Part shown: in pieces, positions 1 to 13,600 of the stretch | How positions within the stretch are numbered: position 1 is the stretch's first letter | How the letters are laid out: every line of letters starts with the position of its first letter | Assembly (NCBI GenBank): GCA_036245805.1 | Contig: BTRK01000001.1 | Coordinates: forward strand, 29,333,087-29,397,086 | Reading direction: 5' to 3' | From: Pristionchus mayeri | Lineage: Eukaryota > Nematoda > Chromadorea > Rhabditida > Neodiplogasteridae | Length of the DNA stretch: 64,000 bases | Notes under the pieces: model-generated | Databases searched by the model: none | Seen by the model: the letters and a program-made list of their open reading frames with translations, nothing else | Told to the model about the DNA's origin: nothing | Position numbers and translations under genes: made by a program

Positions 1-697
1 AAGTCTGTCGGGAATTACTCCATCGTAGATCCAATCTTCGATGGGTCAATTCCATCATCGCTACAGATGAGAAGTGGATCACGTACGATAACCCTGTGAG
101 GAGACTGCAATGGGTGGATGCAGATGAGAAGCCCACGCCCGTCCCGAAGAAGGAAGAGCACGGAAAGAAGGAACTCCTCTGCTTCTTCTTCTCAGTGCTC
201 GGTCCCATCTGCTGGGAGATCCTCGCCCCTGGCACCAGCATCAATGCCTACCTCTTCTCTGAACAACTGGAAGACGTCGCGATCAGAGTCCCTCCCAGAC
301 TCCTGAACCAGGGCAAAATTCTTCTTCTGATGGACAATGCTCGCCCACATCGAGCGAAGATGACCCAGAAGAAAATGGACGAGCTGAAGATCGAGAGGAT
401 TCCCCATCCACCGTATTCCCCGGATCTCTCCCCATGCGACTACCACTGCTTCCGCTCTCTCTCTCTGACTTCTGCAAAGGAAAGAAGTTCAAGAATCGAG
501 ATGAAGTTGTGAGGGCTTTCGTGAACTGGGCGGTCTCGAAGAAACCCGCATTCTGGAAGAGAGGAATCGAGACCCTGCCCAATCGCTGGAGGGAGGTAGT
601 GAGAAAGAAGGGGGCATACATTGGTCACTGAGAATTGTAAAGCATTGAATAAAAAATAAAAACAAAAAATTATACGAACTTTCCGGACACCCCAATA
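1..697 (+). mobile_element. 3' part of a mariner-type transposon with a broken transposase
   Basis: This is the downstream part of a Tc1/mariner element whose 5' end lies left of the window. Reading from base 3 gives a transposase catalytic region with ATDEKW near 60-77, the LLMDNARPH block near 330-357 and HPPYSPDLSPCDYH near 403-444. Exactly 34 residues separate the last two aspartates, which is the DD34D signature of mariner. The frame breaks in a CT run near 452-465. The C-terminal part (KGKKFKNRDEV to the stop at 629-631) continues in another frame, as expected from a 2-base CT slippage. A 3' terminal inverted repeat (TACGAACTTTCCGGACACCC) lies near 673-692, followed by a TA at 696-697. 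The family assignment is firm. The copy looks non-autonomous unless the CT change is a sequencing error. Confidence 0.88.
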
Positions 698-2031
698 CTA
701 GACCCTAGTAGTGCTTGGGATTTATTAGTGGGGGCTGGCCTTTCGTCGTAAAATTCGAGTGACTCCATGGGAAAATAAGGTAGACTCGAGTCAGTAGAGG
801 TCAAGAAAACAGAGGGAAGTGGAAGGAACTTATTTGCGAGAGAGAGAGAGAGAAAGATAGAGAGAGAGCCAAAACAACTCATATTTGATCTTCGAAAGTG
901 CTCACCAGGTAGGCCGGGCACTTTTTTGATACTCTCCCACCTTCAAATACAACTATACAACAACTGTTGCTCTTCTATTCTCTATGATATTTCCCGATGC
1001 TCCAAGATCCTAGAACATATCGACCTTGTGAATCTGCTCATTCTGAATTTACGAAGCCGCATAATGCCATTTTTTTAATGGTAAGCTGAGGTGTCGCTCG
1101 CTCTTTTCTTCTAGCTGTCTCTGTAATTCGTGGTTCTCTACCACAGCGATCATCCTGAAACTAGTACGATCTTTCTTCTCTAACTAGATTCATTCTAGGT
1201 AGGAAAATAGCCGGATTTAAAGAAGCGCCTTTGTATATTCCATGATGGTGTTATGAGGCTATTTCCTCCTTCATGCGTAGGGGACGAAAATACTTTGCCG
1301 CAATGATTCGAATTCTAGACTCTTCCTCATTCATTCTTGCTGTAAACAGCGGAGTGCTAATTCGTGGTGACCCACTGTCCTCGATTATTTTAATTCGTGT
1401 TGTACTTACTAGCATCACTATTTCTATTAACGCTACAGTTACTCAAAAAGAGCTGGAGTTGCCTAACCCTGCGCATCTAACTTTGCGCACTCTCCCCTAC
1501 ATGCTGCATGTCGAGGTCAGGAATTCGTCCTTGTTGTGTAACCTTAAGATAGAAAAAGTAGATCAAGGTGTGCTCATTTTCACGTGCTCGTTCTTTGAAA
1601 TCACTGAGTGCAGACACTATACGAAAGTAATTCCCCAGTTCTGACAGTTGTGAGTCAATTTCCGGATTTGGCTTCTGTTTGCTCACTGTTTCCGTTTCAG
1701 TTGTTCGTTACACGTCACTTGTAGAGAGCAGAATGCCCACTTGTAAGCTTTCTTTTCGAAATTTCGGAAATTGTATTCCTCATCGTTTACTTCCGCTCGT
1801 TGTCTACCCAGTAGACGCAAAATTTGCGGATTGAAGAATCCATTCTCCTCAAACCTACAATATCTACTCTTCTTGATTCCCTCTTGCCTAGACGTATTCA
1901 TTTGCGCTTCCAATTTCGCGTTGTAAATCTCGGATTAGTCCTGATACTAGAGCGCGACTCTCAGAGCCACGGGCAAAATCACAGCTAGGAAGATTCCCTT
2001 GTGAATGAGAGGTGTGTGAATGGAGACAGGG

Positions 2032-2033
<2 letters not shown>

Positions 2034-2077
<44 letters not shown>
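2034..2077. repeat. GA dinucleotide microsatellite
   Basis: About 22 uninterrupted GA units. No gene is seen beside it. Confidence 0.95.
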
Positions 2078-2081
<4 letters not shown>

Positions 2082-3939
2082 GAAGTGCGAGAATAGTGCA
2101 TTCTCCATTCACAAATCTTCACCTTTCTTTGTTCGTGTGCTCGCGCATCTCTAGGAATAACTTCAAATTCTATTGCATTTCAGAACATCAGTTTTCTGCA
2201 CTTTTTCGTACTCTCAGATTGACCGATTTTCATAGTTTGCCTCTTTTTATGATTTCAAAATGCAGAAATTGTGAAGGTTGATGCTGCGCAAAACCTACAG
2301 CTAACATCATAATTCTAAGGCGGTTTAGAAATATTTAAACGGTCGGTCGAGCGCTGCCGTGTAAGACTTGTTCGGCTAGAGTGCCTGAGATACGGTCTCA
2401 CACTCTATCGAAACAAGGCACTATCTCCAGGAATTTCCTCTTCTGTCCAGCTAGAGGAGCAAGAAATGGCAAACTTCGACCCTCTGTGCGCCCTACTCAT
2501 TACACATTCTTCATTATTCACTCGTTGCCATTACTCATTGCTCTATTTATCCATGAATCAAGTCCCTCGATGATGAAACTCTTCTATCTCTATACTAGTC
2601 CATCATCACCGAGCACTTGTGCATCTACAATCCATGCACAGATGCCCAAGTGCCCGAACAGCGGTAGTGTCTGTCCGGATTTCTCCCTAGTTTGTACTGT
2701 TCGGCGATGAGTAATGATGGTCCTCCCAATTCCTGATACTCCCTCGCCTCTCTGATCCTTGAAAGTTCGAGAACTCCGAATCCCACCCCGATTATACACT
2801 GTATTCAATCCGTCCGATTTCCTGTCCTTTCGACAACAGAGTGTTATGACGAACGGAGACCACTCTGTAGTGGGGAAAGTAGTCAATGAGTGGGAGAGGG
2901 CGATATTCGGGTAAGTGTCACCCCCCCCCCCCCCCCACCCTCCTCCTCCCACTCTGGTAGAAGTTGACTCCCTACTATCCTCATTTCGCCTCTGTCACTC
3001 GCCCTGAATCATGCGCAAGGATGTATCAGTCGGTCCATTTTCCAGTTATGAAATTCTGAAATGTCAGGTTTCGTGTTTTTGTACTATTTTGCGCAAATTT
3101 TCACTTTTTCGATCCATGCGTATTCTTCATTGGATTCCAATGAGCATGTCTTAAAGGGGTTTGATCATCTATTTTTCAGCAGATTTGTTTGCTCAATTTA
3201 TATTTTTTTGCGAACCTCAATTAATACTAGCTCCAATTATTGAACGTATACTTCGAAAGGCATAGGGCAATGTTTAATTTGGACTTGTTATTGAGAGTCT
3301 TTGTTTTCCATTGAGTCTTGCTGTTTTCCTTGGGACTCTTTCGAAACTTTTAATTACGTGAGGAGCACACTAGAATCGCTTCATCTCCTGTTTCTGCGTG
3401 TTGTTTCCTCTTCGCTGGAAGAGAGATCACTTCGGGACGTCACGGGGGAACTCAATTTCCTCTGACCCTCCTCATTTTCGAGGCTCTCTCGCCGCATACG
3501 AGAAATCACAATTTTATTTGTCACGTCAGGCAGTAGTGCCCGATGAAGGTGGGACCATTTTCTTCATAAGCTGCACTGCAACAATTGGTTTTACTAGTAG
3601 ACGAACATTAGCTATTGTTTTCATTTCGTAGTCGTGTCCTTGTCCACATCTTAGTTGGAAATCACAGCAGAATCTTCGACTAGGATTCATGTAGGAAACG
3701 AAATCTAGAGAGACTATAATATTGAGAACCCACACCGCTCTATATTTCGATAAGTTACTATACCATGCGCCTGTTAGGAAATGAAAACTGGACAGTGCTC
3801 ATGATAGTGAGACCACGTGCTTCGCTTTGCACCAATTCGCGCTTCTGTTTTCGTATAGTTGTCCTCTTGTCTGCCTCGTTTGAGTCATCATCCCCTTATG
3901 CAAATGACCACTGCCGAAGAGGGGAAGTGGGCGGTGTAT

Positions 3940-5165
3940 CATGAGAGTGTTCCCCAGTTGGTCGCCTTCTCCATCACTGACTGCGATCAGATGACTTCTC
4001 TGTGTGTCTGTATCTTCGTCCAAGTTGTACAAATTGAGCAGACAGTCAGTGCCATTCTGCAAAGAAGGATCGGAATTCGTGTACAACTTGTGCACCTCTG
4101 TTTCGAGTAACTATACCTTCCATACGGACCCTTTTATGATATGGTTCTTGTTAGTGCCACTAGAGAAGGCTCGTATTCATTTTGTTCTGGTGATTATGAC
4201 ATTCACGTAGTAGTCAGATTTTATGTTTCGATAGTTTAATGGCCTGCGATGATCTCCCGATTCATCCCACATTTATCCTTTCGCACTTTTCCCGATTTTC
4301 TCTTTAATATTCTAGTGTTGAATGATGAAATCTTCCCGTTTACGTCACTCCTACGAGCTTTAGTGAGCAGAGTCTGCGAAGGAGGAATAATAGCGCTTCT
4401 CGAGCATCACAAATTAAGCCTATTTTTGCCTTCTACCTATTTTTTCCTGTCTAGTTGTGACACATACTACCCGGTAGCTATCTCTTGTAGCTAAAATTTG
4501 CGTATGTCTATATTTTGCTCTCTTGAGGCGTATAGTGTTCTCCCGTTGGTCCCTCCTGTGATCACTATGCAGATCCTTGCTCTCCAAGTTACCAATCCTA
4601 CTTTTAACTCTACTAGTCATTTCGCGTCGATTGTCCAGACATTGGCTTTTCTGGCTCTCTGTTTCTCGCGTATAGACATGACTATCTTACAGTTATCCCA
4701 CGTTTATCTATTCGCACTTTTCTCTTTTTTCCAGTTTAATCTGCGACAGTATCGAATGGAGTGATGCATTCTTCATTATTGCATTTGTCTTCTTCGTAGA
4801 CACAAAATGCCATAATGTCTCCACTAGTGAAAACAAAACGGAGCCGGCGAATAGGCTTGGATGAGCCTCCACGCCGGCTTCACCGTTTAAATTCCGGGTT
4901 GAAGCCGGCTTCGAGCCGGCTTGAAAAGCCGTTTTGTCATCAATAGTCTCCGCTCTTCCACCCAATGATTTCCAAATTCAGATGTGATGCTGCGATAAGC
5001 TAATGATATCTATGCTTACAAAGATTTTACGCATTGTCGGAGCATATTATGATCTTTGCTTGTCATGCAAAGTAGACGTCATGAGAGTGTTCTCACAGCG
5101 GTCTCTCGACTGATCACTATGCAGATCCTACTCCCAACTCTACCAGTATTCCAGCCATGTCTGTA
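3940..5165 (+). repeat. Degenerate dispersed duplication
   Basis: Three segments near 3942, 4528 and 5085 share a diverged order of words: GTGTTC, then TTGGTC or GGTCTC, then GATCACTATGCAGATCC. A second pair near 4258 and 4695 shares TCCCAC, TTTATC and TTCGCACTTTTC. They look like old tandem copies of one non-coding unit of about 550 bases. Confidence 0.5.
4832..4939 (-). mobile_element. Small inverted-repeat element, copy 1 (GACAAAACGG ends)
   Basis: The ends ACAAAACGG and CCGTTTTGTC form terminal inverted repeats around a GC-richer core with three GCCGGCTT blocks. On the reverse strand it shares ACAAAACGGC, TTTCAACG-like and GCTCATCCAA words, in the same order, with the element at 7021-7094. 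It has no coding capacity and is probably a MITE-like relic. Confidence 0.55.
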
Positions 5166-7020
5166 GACAGTCGTCCTTCTATTTTTTTGTTTCTTGTTCA
5201 TCTCTGAACATACAACATAACTCTTTCATTCGACATCATCCACAGTATCCAATGCTCCAGACCAATTTCAAACGCATTTTTCCAACATGGCTCAACATGA
5301 AACTCGCAATCTCGGTCCCAGCTGCCCAATAAACACCCAAATGGGTACTCGGTTTTATCGTCGAAAAAGACGCTGCAGCGTTACCCACTTGTTCTTCCCG
5401 CTACAATCTGTGCATTTTAGTCTATTTCACCCCAGATCCCTTCCCCCCTTCCTTCTCATTGAAACTCCCCCATGACAATACAATCTGACGTCGCGGGGCT
5501 ATTTTCGGATTTCTGGGAACTTTGGACCAGAGTCTTCCGTTTGTTATTCATTCCGAAATCCACGAGCTGAGCACTATGCGATTGTATTTCATGAGATCCG
5601 CTCTAGAAACTCCGCTCCAGATTAGCTCCCAATTGAAAACAAAGCAGGGTGGAATTTGGGAATCTGGAATTATTGCTTCCTGGCTCATCGCGGCACTACC
5701 CGTTGCTTCCTCGCTTCTCTCCGGAAACTATACATCACTAGCCCCTTTCATTCATTATACTCGCATCATTGATGGGCCAATGAATGAAAGACTTTCTTAC
5801 TGACTGACTAGTGACTACGGAAAAGTCGGAGTTTTCTGCAACTTCCTTCTGCAGTCTCTTTTACGTTTTCGGAACCGATCCATCACAGCCTATTCTTGTG
5901 CGATTGGCTACAATTTCAATGCGATTCGTCTCGGGGGCAAGGAACAGACCCTCCTCCCTCCACCTTATCCTTCAGGAAACTTCGAAATGTGTCAACAACA
6001 ACCAGATATTTATCCCTCCGTATTCTTCATTTTTGTGTACTCCTTCCATGGGAAAGTTGTGCATTTGCACGGCTACTTTGCTACTCTGCGTAGTCTATTC
6101 GGCAGGCTATCCCCCTATGAAAGGCTAGCTCTCTCCTATCGAACAATCGCATCGCCCAAAGCTCTCCTTTCATCCATTGCATTCAATTCCATATCGCATC
6201 CCGCCTGATACGAGCCGACACGAAGGTGTTGCTTGGAAGATGAGGACTGATAGGGGGGAATACATCTCTCGCTTTCACGTTCTCTCTGCGTGCCATCCAA
6301 TAGAGTCCTGTCCATCCCTCCCTGGTTAGGACCACATTTTCTTATCATTCCAGCAGGTCTATACTTTATTTCGCTACTCCCTCAGAGCAATCTTCAAACA
6401 AAGATTGTTTGAAGGCTCTCGGATTTTTCGTCCTGGAGATAATGTATAGTTCGAAGATAGGTCTCTGAAATTTTTTGTCCTGATCAAGCGGCTATAATAG
6501 GCACAGGCGAAGGCTCGTGTCTCCATCATTGGTCACTTGAGCTCACAACACCCCCGCCATTGTCTCCTGATTGACGCGCGCTTCCGACACCACTTACTCG
6601 TCTAGTCTTGCTGCTCTGCTCCAGAAGCATCGAAGCTGAATTTTTCGCTGATCAACCAAGTCATGCGGCAAGACGGTTCTAAGTATTCATTGTTATCGCA
6701 TACTGGAATTAATGACGCTTACCAGGAGTAAAACGTATGTCGAGTCTCGAGACCGCTACAACTCGAAGGTTCTCCATGTTTCAAATGCGCGCAGCAATAA
6801 ATTAGGAATCCGCTAAATTGTCCTTGATGGAATAGACAAAAAATTGTTCAAGGCCCACGAGTCGACTACAATCCGCACCTCTCTTTCTTGACACATATTT
6901 CCGTCACCTGAGCCCATCTAGCCTATCTGACTTTGCGCGTCTTGCTTGATCAAGCGGAATGCTACTTTTTCCTTGATATAGCATTCTGGAACAATGTCAG
7001 CGAAAATGAACTACTGATGA

Positions 7021-7094
7021 TGACAAAACGGCGTTTCTATGCCCAGAATTTCAACGTTGAACGCTCATCCAACCCGGCCAAGTCCATTTTGTCA
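7021..7094 (+). mobile_element. Small inverted-repeat element, copy 2 (GACAAAACGG ends)
   Basis: It starts TGACAAAACGGC and ends CCATTTTGTCA, so the ends are inverted repeats. The interior TTTCAACGTTGAA and GCTCATCCAA match copy 1 read on the other strand. It is shorter than copy 1, probably through internal deletion. Confidence 0.5.
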
Positions 7095-7347
7095 TACCTA
7101 GTCTCCACGCCTCGCCACGAATTTCCTTCCCATCATATCCTGCTTGACACTCACTTCCGCCTTCGTCCGCAACTCCTCCTCACCCTTGAGTATAATCCCC
7201 ATTTTCCCGCCGTTTTCCACTTATTTTCGCCACTTTTTGGGCCAATTTCCGTAGTCGCGCGAGAAGATTCGAACTTGAGATTCTCCCACGGACAAGGGTG
7301 AGGTGGGAAGTGGGCGAAGAAGTCAGTCACTCTTCCTCCGCAAGTAA

Positions 7348-7480
7348 CCTCAACTGAATTGATTAGTTTATGAGGTGCGACATTTCATGTTTTTCATCAT
7401 CTGATTCGATATAGTGCTTATGATGTTGTAGGGTCAGTATAAATTTGATAGGAATTGATTAGTTGTTGAGGTGTGAAATT
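7348..7480 (+). repeat. Tandem duplication in non-coding DNA
   Basis: GAATTGATTAGTTTATGAGG followed by a TTTCATGTTTT word occurs twice, with about 95 bases between starts. The second copy differs at a few bases. Confidence 0.65.
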
Positions 7481-8951
7481 TCATGTTTTCCGATATTTTT
7501 ATCATGTAGTGTAAGTGAGGGCCTACAAAGTCAATTTTGATACTATTCTTTGTTCCTTCCTCCGGGAACTAGGATGGCTCTTTGACGCGCTCTTTCCTCA
7601 CTGACTCACTTGTTGTGGCTGGACAGTCTTCGATCTCATTGCCTGATTGAGTTTCATTCTGTGCCTAGTCGGGTTTTCCTCGACTCTCCTTATTTGCCAC
7701 TCTCTCTGTTCTTGCTTCAACCGAGACACGTGTCGGAGAACCATTCGTAATTCGGGAAGAGCTGACATCCATCCGTACTACAGCGATGTTTGAACCTCAA
7801 ATAAGGGAATGCCTTCCAACTTGTTCGTTCTCAAAAATAGCATGTATACCTAGATTCTAGCAGATAATGACCATCAGATATCTCCATTCATCCGTGATCT
7901 ATTTGTTGTTCATGGATAGCCTCGTTAGAATCATGCGAGCAAGGGTGCGGTGAGGCTAATTGGAAGGCCACGATATCGCACACTCGATAGTTACTGCTGC
8001 ATAAGAGAGTAGCCCGGTGATGTCACAAGGAACCAATTGTCTGACTCTCTCTAAAACACGTGCTCTCTCGCTTTCTCTGCCCGGCTTCTGCCCAGTATTC
8101 CTCCCATTCTGCACGCTCCTCATTCCCCCAGACTAGATATTATTAGTGGTTGTACGAGATGAGAAACCGTAATCCCGCTTGCTTACTCTCTCCGGTGCAA
8201 GTAGGAATATTGGGTACAGCTCCTCTTTCGACACAAACAACTTCCCTGCGCATCCCCAAATGAAATTTTCTGCACTTTCTATGCGCGCGACTCAATATAT
8301 CTGTGGATATTTCATTCTGTTTTCTCTAAGGGTGACTCGAGGGAATCTAGAGAACAACCAGATCGACATTCCTTCCTCGGAATCATACTCGGTCAGGTGA
8401 CTGGGTTTGAGCATGAGAAAAGAAGCCAAACTCTCGTCATTTCACAACTTTTCTTCGCCTTTTTTTCAGTGAATTCAACGCGAAAGAATAGACTTTGGCC
8501 CACACTCAAACGATCAGACTTGCCCGATATTTCTCCAATTCCTCAAATTTCACGTTCCTGCTGCCATGTGTGCATGTTTTTGCTCGCGTCATGCTACAAA
8601 CTGTTTCTAAAGTAAGCAGCCGAAACGTGACACCGAATTGAATGCACCGAACAAAAACTTGGGCGAAGTCCCATTAGAGACCACTGACCCTGCGGTTCAA
8701 GAGCTTGAAATTCAAGATTTCCGGTGCACTTTGTGTAGCCTGCTCAACTATTTACGAAAAAATCCGTTCAGTGGCCATCCTCCCTCGCTCTTGTTATCCA
8801 TGCTAATTGTGTAATGAAGTTAGGGCCGGGAAGGAGAGGAGGGAAGGAAGAAGAGCCTTGCTTAGCCGCGATTTGTATACGAAAACATGCGCGTTTTTTG
8901 CAGTGAGCACAAACCGTTGTGTGGCCAGTGGCTCGCAGCCGACGATGACAG

Positions 8952-9037
8952 CACTACGGTAGATGAGAACTATTACGTCGTGCCGCCTTTCATATATCAA
9001 AGGCGGAATGACGTCAAAGTTCTCATCCGACGTAGTG
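8952..9037. mobile_element. 86-bp palindromic MITE, family 1, copy A
   Basis: This is a near-complete inverted repeat with ends CACTACGG and CGTAGTG, internal GATGAGAACT and AGTTCTCATC, a degenerate CRE-like ACGTC block in each arm, and an AT core flanked by GCCGCCTTT and AAAGGCGG. Related copies are at 14520, 34301, 36487 and 44080. Confidence 0.85.
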
Positions 9038-10639
9038 GAATGATGGCTGATGAGTAGTTTGAGGAAGATATATGAATTAGTTTTGGCCATTGGTCCTTCA
9101 TCTACCTTGTGAGCTCTCTTTGCGTTACCCACACGACCGCGACCATTTGGTCATCCCTAATATGCATAGTGGCCCGATCATTTCCTTCGACCTTCTCAAG
9201 AGCAAGAGTGTGTGGAAATGAAGTAACCGTTACCAAAACGATCTCTTGAACTGTACGATCTTTTCGCTTTTCTAATCTTTACTTCGCTAATAAGCCACGC
9301 TGCATGAGGAACTATCAGCAACGGCTGTCTGCCTGAGCACTTCCCATTTTCGTATGTCATCCCCAGTTCTCAATCTCATCATCATCTCAGAAGAATGCGA
9401 CCTACTAAGAAATCAAATGATTCAGAGGGAATTTTTGCAATTTCACCCCTTTGATTGAATGGGTGAAAATAGCAAGGTGTTTCCTTGTTTCTGGGCTTCG
9501 TTCTTTTGCCTTTTCAATATCCTCCCCACAGGTAATAAGGATCTCAGAAGAATGCGCAAGAAATCAACTGACATTTTCACCCCTTTGATTGAACGGGAAT
9601 CCTTCCCAGGTGATTCCCTGTTTCTGGGCGACCCCTTTTCTCTCTCGATCTCGCCTCATGATCGTCACTATCGTCGTTATCAACCTCTCTCTCGAGCACA
9701 TGGAGACAAGGAAGAGGAGGGAGGGGGCAGTTATCAACCACGGCCATGTTTCCTTCAATCTCCTACCAAATTTTGTCATTTTTTTCTACTCGTATTGCCC
9801 ACTGTTTCTCTCTGCAATGAACCTTTCGAATTCGGAAGATTTGAGAATTTCCTCCTTCCCAGCACAAAATTTGTCGTTGTCCATATAGCCCGGAGTTTGC
9901 ATTTGTGTTTCTACAATGAACCTTTAGGACTAGGAATATGGGCTATAAATAAGACTTGATCCAACTTTCCCACATTTCCCCCCGCTCGCGAATATTGCCG
10001 TTTTATCCGCCGTGCATTTCATCCTGTAACTTCACTTAGAGTTCGAGCATTCCTATTTCAGACCCTATCTAACTTGATTTCTTGAGATGTGAGTTATTGT
10101 GCACGATAAAGGCACGTAAGCCTCTGTTGTTCGGCCTCTGATTCCTCTTCTTCTCATCTGATTTCCTGAGAATCTTGATGAGTCCTCTAACGTCTATGCA
10201 GCAACGAATACGGAGACATTAGAGATAGATGACCCTGTGCTTTTGCGTAGTCGATGGCATAGCGCAGCCCGCCTGGAAGAAAAGCTTGACACTTAGGTGA
10301 ATGATGAAACCCGTCCTTCCTCTATCTGAATGACAGAGATGCAGCAGAATCATCTTGTCCCCAATCAAAGTTCAGAGTTTCATTTCCCCATCCCTCTCAT
10401 CGTCTGACATTATACACCTCTCCCCTTCCCTCTCCTCTCAGATTTCCAAGAACTCTTGCGCGTTACCTTTGTCCAATTTCATTCCTCACTATGATTTTCT
10501 CAATTCTTGAATGTGTTCTTTGATTTTTGATAGCTCTCCGCAGCCCTACTTTTTGATCACCTTTTCGTTGACCACATCGTCTTATCGCAATGCCCTTAGC
10601 GTGGAGTATGAGTGGATGTGATCTTTGAACTCTTCAGTG
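9038..10639. other. No supportable gene; local duplications
   Basis: The 166-residue open frame at 9459-9959 is low in conserved features and lies across a local duplication. In that duplication, TCAGAAGAATGCG and CACCCCTTTGATTGAA blocks occur near 9388-9459 and again near 9545-9594. I see no exon chain until the acceptor-like TTCAG at 10633-10637. Confidence 0.45.
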
Positions 10640-13600
10640 ATGACGCTACGCCATGCTCTCTCCGACCACACGCTGTACAAACCGAGCTTGAACTGCTTCA
10701 TCAAGATGTGGAATTGCTCCGATTCCGAAACTCCGGGTATGACGCCAGTTTTGGATTGAATACTTTAGGTTCGCTAGAGTTCCCCTGAAAATTCAACTAT
10801 TGAAGTTCCAGATCTTCCACTACATTTCAACTGATCCATTGTACTCACAATTCCGTAAAGGGAACTATACTGACTTAAACCAAAAAATCAATCGTCATCC
10901 TCTTTCGCCAGCACTAGAAATAGTATCTACAACTAGGAAGAATCTCATTTGCTATGTGTAGAGAGGGGACGAAGAGTGAAAAATAGCTGAGAATCGAAGA
11001 CGCGAATAGTGCATTCGTTTCTACTTCCTTGTGATGGGTTTCATGCTGTCGAATAGAAAGGGAACAATGAACACAGGCCGACGTGAGGCCATGGACAGAA
11101 AGGGGAAGAGTCCAGTTGATCTTTGATCTCTGTAGAACAACTTCTCGACGCACACCGCCTCGCCATCGCCTTCTCTCTGAAGGAGAAGGAGCTGATCGAA
11201 CAGGAGCAAGCTAATCTCTCCGAGGTTGGTTATTGATCTTTGATCTCTGTGTTCATAGGTAAAAACTGATATTAGTATGTGAATTGGCTCTACTTTGGAG
11301 TCGATTTCTCACAAAGCTACATCTCGCACTCCCCCTCTCGAGTAGACTACGGTGGCCTGAGATATCCGGAACGAGATATTCTCGGCAATCTGATACCTTT
11401 TTGTAGATTTTTGATGTCGCATAAATTTAGACGAACGAGATATTTTCGAAACTATGCTGTGCTGATCGTTGGCCTTTTCAGTCGGAGCTGCGGGAACTGA
11501 GGCGACAGGAGAAGCGGGCGAGGAGGGAGAGGAGGAGGAACAGCGTGCTCATGCTCAGCATGCAGGAACAGAAGGACGAACGTGAGAGATTGATCTTTGA
11601 TCTTTGATCTCTGACGGATTCCTTACAGCAAGGGACAACAAAAAACCAATTACAAAGTTGATCATTGCTCTTTCCAGCCTTCTTCTCCCTTCCCCGAGCC
11701 TCATCCGCGCCCGACGTCCGACCCTGGCGGCTGAGAGCAAGTGATAAGAATAAAAATGTGAGTTTTGATCCAAAATTTTGTAAATATTTTCGAAAATAGA
11801 ATTTAAAAAATGCGTTTTTTTGCCATTTTCCCCTATTTTCATATAAACTTAGCAGAATAAGCGGGTCGACTTCACGCTCGAGAAACTCGCGCTGCCGAAA
11901 GCATACGGAGACGCCGTGGTGAGCGATTACGTCATCCCTAGGCAATGAGAGTGAAAGATCAACCATTTCACTTTTCTTTACCTTTATATTCTGAACACTG
12001 GGCTCAATATAGAAGGTAAATCCCAGAGATCAAAGATCATCCTTTCAGAAGCCGCTCCCTCCCGTCAACCGGCCGATCCTCGTGAAGAAGCGAAAGATTT
12101 CCTGCCTGCCGCCTTCAGAAGTGCCCATCGTCGACTACGAGACATTCGCAGCGTGGAGAAGAGGGTGAGGAGAGAGAGAGATCAAAGATAAAAAGTAATG
12201 AAACATGAAGCACTTGTTCGTGTTGTAAACTGAATCATTTGATGCCAAAAACAAAATTAAAACAAAATTATCCATCATCGGCAAGGCTAAAATTTGAAAT
12301 TACTTGAAACACATTGTTTTTTCTTGACAGTGATGCATGTTCAAATTATTCAAAAGTCACTTTTTTCGTGCAATTATTTTTGCTGAACAGCAATTTCTCT
12401 ATTTCAATTTTATTTCCCACGTGATTCCTCGTCATTGTGGATATCAGTTTGGCTCCTCATTATTCCTCATTCCCTTGCAATGAAGATCGCCCTTCTCGCC
12501 CTCCTCATCGTTGTGTGCCTCGTGAGTGCAGATGGTGAGTCGACATTTCACAACTTTCACTATCTCTGTCACAATCGCCATTGCGTGCGCAACGACGACG
12601 TTTCCCAGGAAACTTTGAGAACGCGATGATTCCGGGAAGGTACATCAAGCACATGGAGCAGACGGTGCAGTCCTTCCCGAAGTCTGCTCCTGCTACAGTA
12701 CTCCTGCATACCGTATTTGGCCTCACCATTTTCCTTCTCCTCCGCTGAGCATCGATAAATGATTTTATTCAACAATGCATTAGCAATTTCATATCTTCAT
12801 CGCCTGTTCACACTTTTTTGCTAGCACAAATAATCCATAACGATTCGAATGTTCGAAGTACATCGTAGAGATGGCAGAACCTTCTGGGAAATGTATACTT
12901 TGTCATAATATGAACAACTGGAATCGCTCAAGTCCATTGTTCATCTCTTGATCGCGTCCACTAGCTAGCTAGCTGATGTGAACATTGAAGCGTTTAGAGC
13001 ACGTGATTTCCGTTTGTTAAACACTTACAATTCAAAAAATAATAATTGCGTGAGTGTATTCAACAATACCAACAACCAGATAAAGTTCCCTCCCCGGAAT
13101 ATACCGTACTCACATAGAAAGTGCGATGTCGGTACCTCAGCATTGTCAGTTAGCAGATACCAGTTACTGTACTTGCATCTATCGTACTCACCGCTGATCG
13201 ATTACTGTCTTTAATCGATGCATTTCCCCCTAAAATGCTGCAAAATGAGTGTGACTCACACGTTCCCACATGATTTCGCTCATATCCTCATAAAGAGCTT
13301 CCCATCGTTCAATTTAGATCCGCATGTTCGCTAAGCTAGTTACAGTACTCCTTCTGGCCATGGTGTGCCTCGTGTGGGCGGACGACGTGGGTGAGCCGAC
13401 GTTTCCTAATTCTGCTTTATTCACTCAAAATTTGCATTGCGTGATAATGTCGACGTTTACTACAGCCACATCTATGGACGAGTCTCAAACTAACGAACGC
13501 TACAAGAATCACATGATCAAGACGACGATGGCTATGAAAACAGCCGCCGATTACTCTCTGTCGACTACCGTACTCGCACTCACCGCACTGTGGTTGTTCC

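Larger units (their letters stand above)
698..8951. other. No supportable gene; repeat-rich non-coding stretch
   Basis: I see no chain of exons with consistent phases here. The longest open frames, such as 1273-1644 and 6933-7301, have no recognisable domain and no codon bias like the real exons elsewhere in the window. The stretch holds a GA microsatellite, a 16-base C run at 2921-2936, degenerate internal duplications around 3900-5170 and 7345-7500, and two copies of a small element with GACAAAACGG ends. Confidence 0.5.

Noticed and set aside
1273..1644. 123-residue plus-strand open frame
   Set aside because: No recognisable motif, no splice neighbours, and base use like the surrounding non-coding DNA.
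7258..7285. GATTCGAACTTGAGA word resembling a tRNA T-loop
   Set aside because: The flanks do not form the other tRNA arms on either strand.
9459..9959. 166-residue plus-strand open frame
   Set aside because: No domain, atypical composition, and it spans a local non-coding duplication.
13119..13215. Possible third copy of the nested secreted-peptide gene
   Set aside because: Only short words match; no signal peptide or splice sites could be placed, so it is mentioned but not annotated.
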